Origin: Candidatus Zhuqueibacterota bacterium 4484_87 | GTDB taxonomy: Bacteria; Zhuqueibacterota; Zhuqueibacteria; Thermofontimicrobiales; Thermofontimicrobiaceae | Direction of reading: 5' to 3' | Length of the DNA stretch: 5,082 nt | Assembly: GCA_002085355.1 (NCBI GenBank) | Contig: NATN01000272.1 | Location: forward strand, 1 to 5,082 | Shown: piece after piece, positions 1 through 5,082 of the stretch | Numbering within the stretch: position 1 is the stretch's first letter | Layout: each line of letters opens with the position of its first letter | Notes under the pieces: generated by a model | Told to the model about the DNA's origin: nothing | Seen by the model: only the letters and a program-made list of their open reading frames with translations | The model's database searches: none | Translations under genes and position numbers: made by a program

Positions 1-1
1 C

Positions 2-2038
2 AAAAAGAATACAATTAATAATGGGCTTTTGTGCGTCAAAGCATTTTATTTGAACCGCATTAACTACGCTAAAACAAGATTGCTGCATCCTTTAGTGCGC
101 AAAAACGGTAAGTTAGTAAAAGCCAGTTGGGATGAAGCAATGGAGGTGGTTGCCAAAAAGTTTAAAGAGTCCATTGAAAAATATGGTCCTGATTCTGTTG
201 CTTTTTATGGTTCGGGACAAGCTTACACAGAAGAAACTTACCTCGCCAACAAGCTTTTCAAAGGCTGCATTGGAACAAATAATGTAGAAGGTAATCCAAG
301 GCTCTGTATGGCGAGTGCTGTTGGTGGTTATGTCACAACTTTTAAAAGCGATGAACCTCAAGGATCATATTCTGATATTGAAAAATCTGACTGCTTTCTG
401 ATTATCGGCTCCAATACGGCCGAAGCTCACCCAATTGTATTCGAGCGAATTGCAAAAAGAAAGACAGAAAATCCGCATGTCAAAGTGATCATCATTGATC
501 CCAGAAAAACACCGACGGACAAAATTGCTGACTTGCATTTGAAATGTATCCCCGGATACGACCTTGCAATCCTTCACGCAATAGCGCGCCTGTTAATCAA
601 AGAGGGTTATGTGGATGACAAATTTATCAAAGATCACGTTGCTTTCAGCGACGGTAAAAATCCCATGACTTATGAACAGTACAAACAATTTTTAGAAAAA
701 TATACACCTGAATACGCAGCAAAGGTATCCGGTGTTTCTGCCGAAGAAATTATTAAAGCAGCAAAATTATTTGGACAGGCAAAAACAGCTATGTCCATGT
801 GGACGATGGGTATTAATCAACGCACACGCGGTGTCTGGGCAAATAATTTGATTCACAATCTTCACTTATTGACCGGCAAGATTGGCGTCCCTGGTTCGGA
901 TTCTTTTTCACTGACGGGACAGCCCAATGCTTGTGGCGGTGTGCGTGAGGGCGGCGGATTATGTCACCTCCTGCCTGGCCATCGTTCGGTAAAAAATCCA
1001 AAACATCGTGCGGAAGTTGCCAAGGTTTGGGGAGTCAGCCCTGATAAAATTCAGCCAAAACCCGGCTTGCATACCGTTGCCATGTTTGACGCTTTGGCGA
1101 AAGGCAAAATCAAATGCATTTATATTTGCACAACCAATCCGGCTCAGTCGCTGCCGAATTTGCATAAATACCTGAAGGGTATGAAAGAGCAATTTATGGT
1201 TGTCGCCGAGGCTTATCATCCGACAGCTACCACTGAGCTTGCCGATGTCGTTCTGCCGGTAGCTATGTGGTCAGAAAAAGAGGGCGTATATGGATGTACG
1301 GAACGACGTTCCCAGCATCTGGCAAAATGTGTTGATCCTCCGGGTGAAGCCCGCTGGGACGGAGAAATTCTGATGGATTTGGGACGGAGATTGGGTTTCG
1401 CCGATAAATTTAAATATAAAGGCCCCGAAGATGTGTGGAGCGAATACATTTCACTCACCAAGGGTACAGATATGGATTTATCAGGCATGCCTTATAGCCG
1501 GCTTAGGAAAGTGAGAGGATTGCAATGGCCCTGTCCTTCTGTTGATCATCCAGGGACAGCAAAACGGTTTGTAAAAGGCGATCCACTATTCAAAGGTCCT
1601 GGTAGAATTAATTTTTACAAAAAGCCTGAAGGCAGAGCTACAATTTTCGCACGTCCGGATAAAGGACCAGAGGAGCCCACAGATGCTGAATATCCATTCG
1701 CATTAACAACAGGGCGAGTTTTGGAACACTGGCACACCGGTACAATGACGATGACAGTTCCTGAATTGAATCGTGCAGTTCCTAAACCCTATGCTGAAAT
1801 TCATCCTGATGATGCGAAGAGACTTGGTATTGAAAACAAACAGATGGTGGAAATTTATTCCCGACGTGGTCGCGTAAAGATGGAAGCTCGAGTGATTGAT
1901 CGGCCGCGCAGAGGAACGCTGTTTGTTCCGTGGCATTGGCGAGAAGCGCTCATTAATTTGGTCACGACCGACGCCGTGGATCCGGGGTCTAAAGAGCCTG
2001 AATACAAAGTTTGTGCGGTCAATATCAAAAAAGCTTAG
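2..2038 (+). CDS. napA: Periplasmic-type nitrate reductase catalytic subunit NapA (5' partial)
   Basis: Molybdopterin (bis-MGD) oxidoreductase that reduces nitrate to nitrite. The frame is open to the left edge, so the TTG at 29 is not the start; 678 codons are visible. The Tat signal and the first three cysteines of the [4Fe-4S] site lie upstream. The fourth is seen in GLLCVK (bases 32-34), followed by the conserved Lys thought to link cluster and pterin. The Mo-ligand Cys is in RLCMASA (bases 305-307). The pocket Met (806-808, WTMG) and Arg (944-946, GGVRE) sit 167 and 213 residues after it, close to the spacing known for Desulfovibrio NapA. Further NapA blocks are NQRTRGVWANNL, SLTGQPNACGG, EKEGVYG, TTGRVLEHWHTG and a C-terminal DPGSKEPEYKVCAV. 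Inserts present in E. coli NapA are missing, which fits a compact, possibly monomeric enzyme. FVPWHW replaces the usual FxPFF near the C-terminus. napD and napG downstream support the call. Confidence 0.95.
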   Translation, partial: KKNTINNGLLCVKAFYLNRINYAKTRLLHPLVRKNGKLVKASWDEAMEVVAKKFKESIEKYGPDSVAFYGSGQAYTEETYLANKLFKGCIGTNNVEGNPRLCMASAVGGYVTTFKSDEPQGSYSDIEKSDCFLIIGSNTAEAHPIVFERIAKRKTENPHVKVIIIDPRKTPTDKIADLHLKCIPGYDLAILHAIARLLIKEGYVDDKFIKDHVAFSDGKNPMTYEQYKQFLEKYTPEYAAKVSGVSAEEIIKAAKLFGQAKTAMSMWTMGINQRTRGVWANNLIHNLHLLTGKIGVPGSDSFSLTGQPNACGGVREGGGLCHLLPGHRSVKNPKHRAEVAKVWGVSPDKIQPKPGLHTVAMFDALAKGKIKCIYICTTNPAQSLPNLHKYLKGMKEQFMVVAEAYHPTATTELADVVLPVAMWSEKEGVYGCTERRSQHLAKCVDPPGEARWDGEILMDLGRRLGFADKFKYKGPEDVWSEYISLTKGTDMDLSGMPYSRLRKVRGLQWPCPSVDHPGTAKRFVKGDPLFKGPGRINFYKKPEGRATIFARPDKGPEEPTDAEYPFALTTGRVLEHWHTGTMTMTVPELNRAVPKPYAEIHPDDAKRLGIENKQMVEIYSRRGRVKMEARVIDRPRRGTLFVPWHWREALINLVTTDAVDPGSKEPEYKVCAVNIKKA

Positions 2039-2057
2039 GTTGCAAATGGTTAAATAA

Positions 2058-2105
2058 GAGTGGTGAGTAATTGGGCGTCAAAACAAGTCCCATTGCTCAC
2101 CATTC
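2058..2105 (+). other. Strong hairpin between napA and napD
   Basis: An imperfect inverted repeat starts 20 bases after the napA stop. The left arm 2061-2075 (TGGTGAGTAATTGGG) pairs with the right arm 2089-2102 (CCCATTGCTCACCA): 14 pairs, one of them G-U, with a single bulged T. The loop is 13 bases. Three more outer pairs, one of them G-U, extend it to 2058-2105. No run of T follows, so it is not a textbook intrinsic terminator. It could act as a partial terminator or as an mRNA-stabilising or processing element that sets a higher level of napA than of the downstream genes. The structure is read directly from the sequence; the role is inferred. Confidence 0.6.
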
Positions 2106-2113
2106 ACTGATTA

Positions 2114-2142
2114 TTGCTGAAAAATTAAATTACATTCATAAT
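2114..2142 (+). promoter_or_regulatory. Candidate weak sigma70-type promoter before napD
   Basis: TTGCTG at 2114-2119 (3 of 6 matches to the -35 consensus) and CATAAT at 2137-2142 (5 of 6 to the -10 consensus) are 17 bases apart, in an AT-rich stretch just after the hairpin. A transcript from here would start near 2149, leaving a short leader carrying AGGTG at 2152-2156 before the napD ATG. The -35 is poor and AT-rich gaps give chance matches, so this is only a candidate for independent transcription of napD and the genes after it. Confidence 0.2.
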
Positions 2143-2161
2143 AACTAAAGCAGGTGCGACT

Positions 2162-2410
2162 ATGCCAATTAGTGGTATTGTAATTTTGATAGAACCGGAA
2201 AAATCTCAATCAATATTTGATGCATTGAAAAAAATGGACGGCGTAACCACTTATGGGCTGCATAAGGAACGATATATCATAGCAGTTTTTGAAGCCGATT
2301 CTCCCAAAGAATTGGAATCGATGAGTAAAACCGTTTCCAGACAGATTGACGGAGTTCTGGGAGTCTATCCGACTTATATGAATTTCGAGGAGGAGGTAGA
2401 GGCAGAATAA
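2162..2410 (+). CDS. napD: NapA assembly chaperone NapD
   Basis: Small cytoplasmic chaperone, 82 aa, of the NapD family. Known members bind the Tat signal peptide of NapA, holding back export until the cofactors are inserted. The length is typical of the family, and the protein has the expected ferredoxin-like beta-alpha-beta pattern: strand SGIVILI (residues 3-9), helix over about 13-25, strand RYIIAVFEAD (37-46), helix ELESMSKTVSRQI (51-63), then DGVLGVYPTYMNFEEE (64-79), which corresponds to the family's GVLAVSLVYH block. The tail is acidic. The ATG at 2162 follows AGGTG with a 5-base spacer. It is 123 bp after napA and its TAA shares one base with the napG ATG, so translation is probably coupled. 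A NapA-specific chaperone here implies that NapA is exported by Tat, although the NapA signal itself is outside the window. Confidence 0.88.
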   Translation: MPISGIVILIEPEKSQSIFDALKKMDGVTTYGLHKERYIIAVFEADSPKELESMSKTVSRQIDGVLGVYPTYMNFEEEVEAE

Positions 2411-2904
2411 TGTTAGCGTGGTTCAAAAAACTTGCGGAATCACATCCCCCTCTTCGTCCGCCGGGAGCAGTGGATGAAGAAGAATTTCAGTCTCTCTGTA
2501 TCCGGTGCCGAAAATGTGAGTTGGTATGCCCTTACGATTCCATAAAAATGGCTCACATTGAGTGGGGAGAAAAAATGGGAACGCCGATCGTTATTCCCAG
2601 AGATATTCCCTGTTATCTTTGCATGAAATGCCCGGATGTTTGTCCAACCGGAGCTTTGCAAAAGGTTGAAAAAGAAGAAGTTGATATGGGAAAAGCGGTC
2701 ATCGATAATAGTCTCTGTCTCCCTTATAATGGCGTTATTTGCCGTGCTTGTTTTGAAAGATGCCCCATGTATCGTGAGGCGATTACTTTGCGGGACGAGA
2801 TTTATCCCGAAGTCCATGAGGACAAATGTGTCGGTTGCGGAATTTGTGAGCATGTTTGTCCGGCTGAACCGGCAGCAATTGTTGTGGTCAGTCGTAATTT
2901 GTAA
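2410..2904 (+). CDS. napG: NapG-type tetra-[4Fe-4S] ferredoxin, no Tat signal
   Basis: Electron-transfer ferredoxin, 164 aa, expected to pass electrons from NapH towards NapA. It has exactly 16 cysteines in four groups: 30/33/36/40, 68/71/74/78, 103/111/114/118 and 140/143/146/150. The third group has the wide C-x7-C-x2-C-x3-CP spacing seen in NapG. LRPPGA at 15-20, GTPIVIPRDIPC at 57-68 and the GxxC-AC-ERCP region match NapG and not the otherwise similar-length NapF. The second group reads C-x2-C-x2-C-x3-CP, while E. coli NapG has C-x2-C-x4-C there. E. coli NapG (231 aa) has a Tat signal of about 40 residues before LRPPGA; here only 14 residues precede it, with no twin arginine and no hydrophobic core. 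The tail of about 25 residues after the last cluster is also missing. The start shares one base with the napD stop and is served by GAGG at 2399-2402. As written, the protein should stay in the cytoplasm. Confidence 0.88.
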   Translation: MLAWFKKLAESHPPLRPPGAVDEEEFQSLCIRCRKCELVCPYDSIKMAHIEWGEKMGTPIVIPRDIPCYLCMKCPDVCPTGALQKVEKEEVDMGKAVIDNSLCLPYNGVICRACFERCPMYREAITLRDEIYPEVHEDKCVGCGICEHVCPAEPAAIVVVSRNL

Positions 2905-2943
2905 AATCAGATAATTATTTACAGACACAGAAGTTCGTTTACT

Positions 2944-3276
2944 TTGACAAACGTTCCCTTTTTCGCGGTTTTGATTGATGCTTTTGTGGGAGAAGTCATT
3001 TTCCTTATCTTAAAAACGACCAAAGTCAGCTCGATAGTAGCTGGTATATCAATATTTAGCTACACCGCATTTCATCCGATAATCCATGGCGCCCCGCTTT
3101 TAAAATCGCATTATTATCTTCTCTTCAGGCGCTGGTTATTATTTTGGTTTGATGCGGAATCTGAAACCACCATCAGGCTTATTTATTTGTCTATTCATGT
3201 TATTGCTGGAATTATCAGCGGTTTAATTGCCTGGTTTCTTTCCGAATGGTTAATACAAAAAATCAAAGAAGAATAA
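2944..3276 (+). CDS. Hypothetical membrane protein, possibly 5'-truncated
   Basis: Not recognised with confidence. About 110 aa, strongly hydrophobic, with probable membrane segments at residues 5-23, 28-47 and 78-104 and a shorter hydrophobic stretch near 57-69. Basic loops (KTTK, FRR) and a charged tail KIKEE flank them. The best available start is TTG at 2944, with no good ribosome-binding site; GTG at 2986 is an alternative but would cut into the first segment. The frame is open back to the napG stop and is the same frame as napG. Its layout (hydrophobic hairpin, a conserved-looking HPIIHG, a final helix GIISGLIAWFLSEWL) faintly recalls the C-terminal half of ECF-transporter S-component-like proteins, which are usually nearly twice as long; this resemblance is weak. 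It ends 4 bases before napH, so it may serve as a small partner of that quinol dehydrogenase, or be a remnant. Confidence 0.6.
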   Translation: MTNVPFFAVLIDAFVGEVIFLILKTTKVSSIVAGISIFSYTAFHPIIHGAPLLKSHYYLLFRRWLLFWFDAESETTIRLIYLSIHVIAGIISGLIAWFLSEWLIQKIKEE

Positions 3277-3280
3277 GCCT

Positions 3281-4159
3281 ATGTCAAAATTTGAACAATT
3301 TCTGTATCGGCATTTGAAACTCCTGCGGCGCTCAGTTCAAATTGCTATACTATTGCTTATGATTGCTATTCCCATTCTCAATCGTCACCAAATAAATTTT
3401 GTCATCGGTACTTTTTATTCGATCAGCATAGGCCATCTCGATTTTGCTGATCCGACAATCGTTTTGCAGACTATTTTGCTCCACAAGAGCATTTATTTGC
3501 CGCTGTTGCTCGCGGGTATTCTTCCTCTCATTATTGCCATGATATTTGGCAGGATATTTTGTAGCTGGATGTGTCCTTTCAACGCAATGGCGGAATTTAT
3601 ATACTGGTTGCGCTACAAAATTAAGGGTAGGAAAGCTCGGAACTTAAAAGAAGTTCCCAATCCACGCCAGTATCCTTTTTGGATTTCTTTTGGTATATCG
3701 ACATCAATTCTCATGGTATTTGGTATTCCGCTTTTTACTTATGTGTCCGCGCCGGGGATTATTAGCAGCCAGATTGCCGATTTACTGTTTAGCAGTGAGT
3801 TAGGACTTGAAGTATTGTTAATTTTCATTATACTGTTAATTGAATTCCTGTTTTCTCGTCGTCTCTGGTGCAAATATTTTTGCCCCATTGGAATTTTTCT
3901 CAGCTTGTTTCGCTATAAACACACGATGCAGGTTCAATTTGATGAATCAAAATGTATTGGCAACGAAAAAAGCTCGCCATGCAACGCGGTATGCCAGTTT
4001 AAATTAAATCCGAAAAAAGCAGGTACTTTTCCATTTTGTCATAACTGCGGTGACTGTGTCAATATTTGTCAAAATAAATATGGCAAAGCACTGTCATTTT
4101 CATTTCACAAAAAATTAAATAATCAGGACGAACATAAAACGACTCAAAATTTCTCATAA
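3281..4159 (+). CDS. napH: NapH-type membrane quinol dehydrogenase (4Fe-4S)
   Basis: Polytopic membrane protein, 292 aa, of the NapH family, which oxidises menaquinol and hands electrons to NapG. Four membrane segments are visible, about 19-40, 72-92, 132-156 and 173-192. The two family-defining CX3CP motifs are GRIFCSWMCPFN (Cys94/98) and RRLWCKYFCPIG (Cys197/201), each just after a membrane segment and expected on the cytoplasmic face. VIGTFYSISIGHLDFADP (41-58) resembles the first loop of this family. The C-terminal ferredoxin part is unusual: the first site has only three cysteines in wide spacing (225, 234, 238) and the second is CHNCGDCVNIC (253, 256, 259, 263) without the usual proline after the last Cys. 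That makes seven cysteines where two standard clusters need eight. The ATG at 3281 is 4 bases after the previous stop with only a weak purine-rich site, so coupling is likely. A related NapH/MauN-like ferredoxin outside the strict NapH group is possible. Confidence 0.82.
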   Translation: MSKFEQFLYRHLKLLRRSVQIAILLLMIAIPILNRHQINFVIGTFYSISIGHLDFADPTIVLQTILLHKSIYLPLLLAGILPLIIAMIFGRIFCSWMCPFNAMAEFIYWLRYKIKGRKARNLKEVPNPRQYPFWISFGISTSILMVFGIPLFTYVSAPGIISSQIADLLFSSELGLEVLLIFIILLIEFLFSRRLWCKYFCPIGIFLSLFRYKHTMQVQFDESKCIGNEKSSPCNAVCQFKLNPKKAGTFPFCHNCGDCVNICQNKYGKALSFSFHKKLNNQDEHKTTQNFS

Positions 4160-4234
4160 GTTTTCGCTCTGCCGCCATTTTGTTAGAAAAATAATAAATG
4201 CAAAAATTCAATGCGTTAACAACATAAATGAAAC

Positions 4235-4240
4235 GGAGGA
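4235..4240 (+). promoter_or_regulatory. Ribosome-binding site that fixes the Rieske start
   Basis: GGAGGA lies 5 bases before the ATG at 4246, an ideal spacing. An in-frame ATG at 4228 would place this site inside the coding sequence and has no purine-rich site of its own, so 4246 is the better start. This is the strongest Shine-Dalgarno site in the window and may mark the Rieske/cytochrome b pair as separately and strongly translated. Confidence 0.85.
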
Positions 4241-4245
4241 AAATT

Positions 4246-4713
4246 ATGGAAGGAAAGGAACCCCGAAAGGAAAGCAGGCGAGGATTCCTCATAAATTTGA
4301 TTTACGGCGGGGGAATAATTGCTGCTTTCGGCGGATTTCTCGCGGCCCTGCTTCGTTTTGTAATCCCATCGAAAAAACCACCAAAAATGAAAAAAGTATT
4401 GGTCGCTCATTTTGATGCAATCCCTGTTGGTGAGGCCAAAGCGATGGAAGTTGCAGGACAAAAAATATTTGTTGTCCATCTTGAAGAAGGCTATCGCGTG
4501 CTGTCAGCCGTCTGCACGCATCTCGGTTGCTTGGTGCAATGGCAAAGCAATAAACAGCAATTTTTCTGCCCCTGTCACAAAGGAGTTTACAAATCAGACG
4601 GAACTGTCGTTGCAGGTCCTCCACCTCTGCCATTGGAAAACTTCAAGATTGAAGTGGAAAACAATTTGGTCTATGTCTGGATGAAAGAAAAATTTTCGGG
4701 AGGGCTTTTATGA
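4246..4713 (+). CDS. Rieske [2Fe-2S] subunit of a cytochrome bc-type complex
   Basis: Quinol-oxidising iron-sulfur subunit (QcrA/PetC type), 155 aa. It takes one electron from quinol at the outer face of the membrane and passes it to a c-type cytochrome. Residues 10-15 (SRRGFL), followed by a hydrophobic stretch at about 16-40, form a Tat signal that stays as the membrane anchor. Box I is CTHLGC (90-95) and box II is CPCHKG (108-113): ligands C90, H92, C108 and H111, disulfide C95-C110. The proline-rich GPPPLPLENF (124-133) follows, as is typical. The serine of the usual CPCHGS is a glycine (113), while the tyrosine two residues later is kept (115). Loss of the serine's hydrogen bond lowers the redox potential in known Rieske proteins, consistent with menaquinol. 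An 86-bp gap separates it from napH, and its stop overlaps the cytochrome b start (ATGA). Confidence 0.93.
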   Translation: MEGKEPRKESRRGFLINLIYGGGIIAAFGGFLAALLRFVIPSKKPPKMKKVLVAHFDAIPVGEAKAMEVAGQKIFVVHLEEGYRVLSAVCTHLGCLVQWQSNKQQFFCPCHKGVYKSDGTVVAGPPPLPLENFKIEVENNLVYVWMKEKFSGGLL

Positions 4714-5082
4714 GTATATTCAAAAAAGATTGGTGGGTTGAACGCATTCCCATGGACTACGAAAAGGCGATCGGTATTGTAAGGGATTTGGTCATCAAAG
4801 AGCCTATTCCGGTTCACATGAAAAAATGGTATTATGCCATGGGCGCTACGCCACTCATCCTGTTCTTGATTCAGGTAGTCACAGGATTGCTGCTGACCTT
4901 TTATTTCATCCCTTCGCCTGAGATGGCTTATGAAAGCGTGCGCCATATTCAGCAAGATGTCACGCTGGGGTTCTGGATCCGAGGGCTCCATCGCTGGGGA
5001 GCAAATTTAATGATCATTGCAGTGTTTCTCCACATGTTGCGCGTATTTTTTACAAGAGCATATCGAAAACCAAGAGAATTAA
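4710..5082 (+). CDS. Cytochrome b of a bc-type complex (3' partial)
   Basis: N-terminal 124 residues of the dihaem cytochrome b (QcrB/PetB type) that oxidises quinol together with the Rieske protein and carries the Q-cycle. It starts at the ATG overlapping the Rieske stop (ATGA), with GGGAGGG at 4698-4704 as its ribosome site, and is open to the right edge. The amphipathic N-terminus, PVHMKKWYYAMG and LIQVVTGLLLTFYFIP (helix A, about 45-66) match the family. Helix B contains RGLHRWGANLMIIAVFLHML, with the haem ligands H94 and H108 separated by 13 residues as expected, then a RKPREL end block before helix C. Ala43 stands where cytochrome b6 and Bacillus QcrB have the cysteine that binds the extra haem c(i). 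It cannot be seen whether the gene is long (bc1 type) or split (b6 plus subunit IV type). Confidence 0.93.
   Translation, partial: MSIFKKDWWVERIPMDYEKAIGIVRDLVIKEPIPVHMKKWYYAMGATPLILFLIQVVTGLLLTFYFIPSPEMAYESVRHIQQDVTLGFWIRGLHRWGANLMIIAVFLHMLRVFFTRAYRKPREL

Noticed and set aside
29..31. TTG as the start of napA
   Set aside because: The frame is open to base 2, and the residues before it (NNGLL) belong to the conserved NapA block around the fourth cluster cysteine, so the gene begins outside the window.
2410..2904. NapF instead of NapG
   Set aside because: The length and lack of signal fit NapF, but LRPPGA, the RDIPC block and the C-x7-C third cluster are NapG features.
2636..2914. Plus-strand open frame of 92 aa inside napG in another frame
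   Set aside because: It overlaps the third and fourth cluster motifs of napG, which are clearly the real coding frame.
2440..2928. Long minus-strand open frame opposite napG
   Set aside because: It is a shadow of the cysteine-rich plus-strand gene, with no recognisable domain and no ribosome site.
4228..4245. ATG at 4228 as the Rieske start
   Set aside because: It would bury the perfect GGAGGA site at 4235-4240 inside the gene and has no ribosome site of its own; 4246 is preferred.
4160..4245. Promoter or FNR-type site before the Rieske gene
   Set aside because: TTGTTA at 4180-4185 has no acceptable -10 partner at 16 to 18 bases, and no TTGAT-N4-ATCAA palindrome is present; the stretch is only AT-rich.
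4289..4633. Minus-strand open frame opposite the Rieske gene
   Set aside because: It overlaps an unmistakable Rieske protein and shows no domain of its own.
1..5082. c-type haem sites (CxxCH) for a NapB, NapM or NapC in the window
   Set aside because: None found in any of the coding regions; CPCH in the Rieske protein and CHNC in NapH do not fit the motif.

Overview
The window is one plus-strand gene cluster for anaerobic respiration, with the order napA (5' end missing), napD, napG, a small membrane protein, napH, a Rieske iron-sulfur protein and a cytochrome b (3' end missing). All seven coding regions read in the same direction. Most junctions are tight: napD/napG overlap by 1 base, Rieske/cytochrome b overlap by 4 bases, and the small membrane protein and napH are 4 bases apart. 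No gene was found on the minus strand. No rRNA, tRNA, CRISPR array, insertion sequence or long repeat was seen.

The first 2.04 kb encode the catalytic subunit of a periplasmic-type nitrate reductase, NapA. It keeps the last cysteine of the [4Fe-4S] site, the molybdenum-ligand cysteine and the Met and Arg of the substrate pocket. A 123-bp gap with a strong hairpin separates it from napD, the NapA-specific assembly chaperone. napG (four [4Fe-4S] clusters) follows, then an unrecognised hydrophobic protein of about 110 aa that looks 5'-truncated, then a NapH-type quinol dehydrogenase with four membrane segments. The A-D-G-H order with no napB between the genes matches the napCMADGH arrangement known from Desulfovibrio desulfuricans, not the proteobacterial napFDAGHBC type. 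The visible part of NapA is also short, as in the monomeric Desulfovibrio enzyme.

The last 0.84 kb encodes the first two subunits of a cytochrome bc-type quinol oxidoreductase: a Tat-anchored Rieske protein and cytochrome b. A possible reading is that menaquinol electrons can enter nitrate reduction by two routes: NapH/NapG, or the proton-translocating Rieske/cytochrome b complex through c-type cytochromes encoded outside the window. No CxxCH haem-c motif occurs in any gene seen here, so the final carrier to NapA must lie elsewhere (inference).

The organism is a bacterium of moderate to low GC. It probably uses menaquinone, because the Rieske protein lacks the redox-raising serine. The mix of a Desulfovibrio-like nap order with an attached Rieske/cytochrome b module suggests an anaerobe or facultative anaerobe outside the Gamma- and Epsilonproteobacteria, for example a Calditrichota- or deltaproteobacteria-like lineage. 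That placement is a guess from gene content. The points most worth a second look are the coupling of nap with a bc-type complex, a NapG with no Tat signal, and the truncated-looking membrane gene directly after it.
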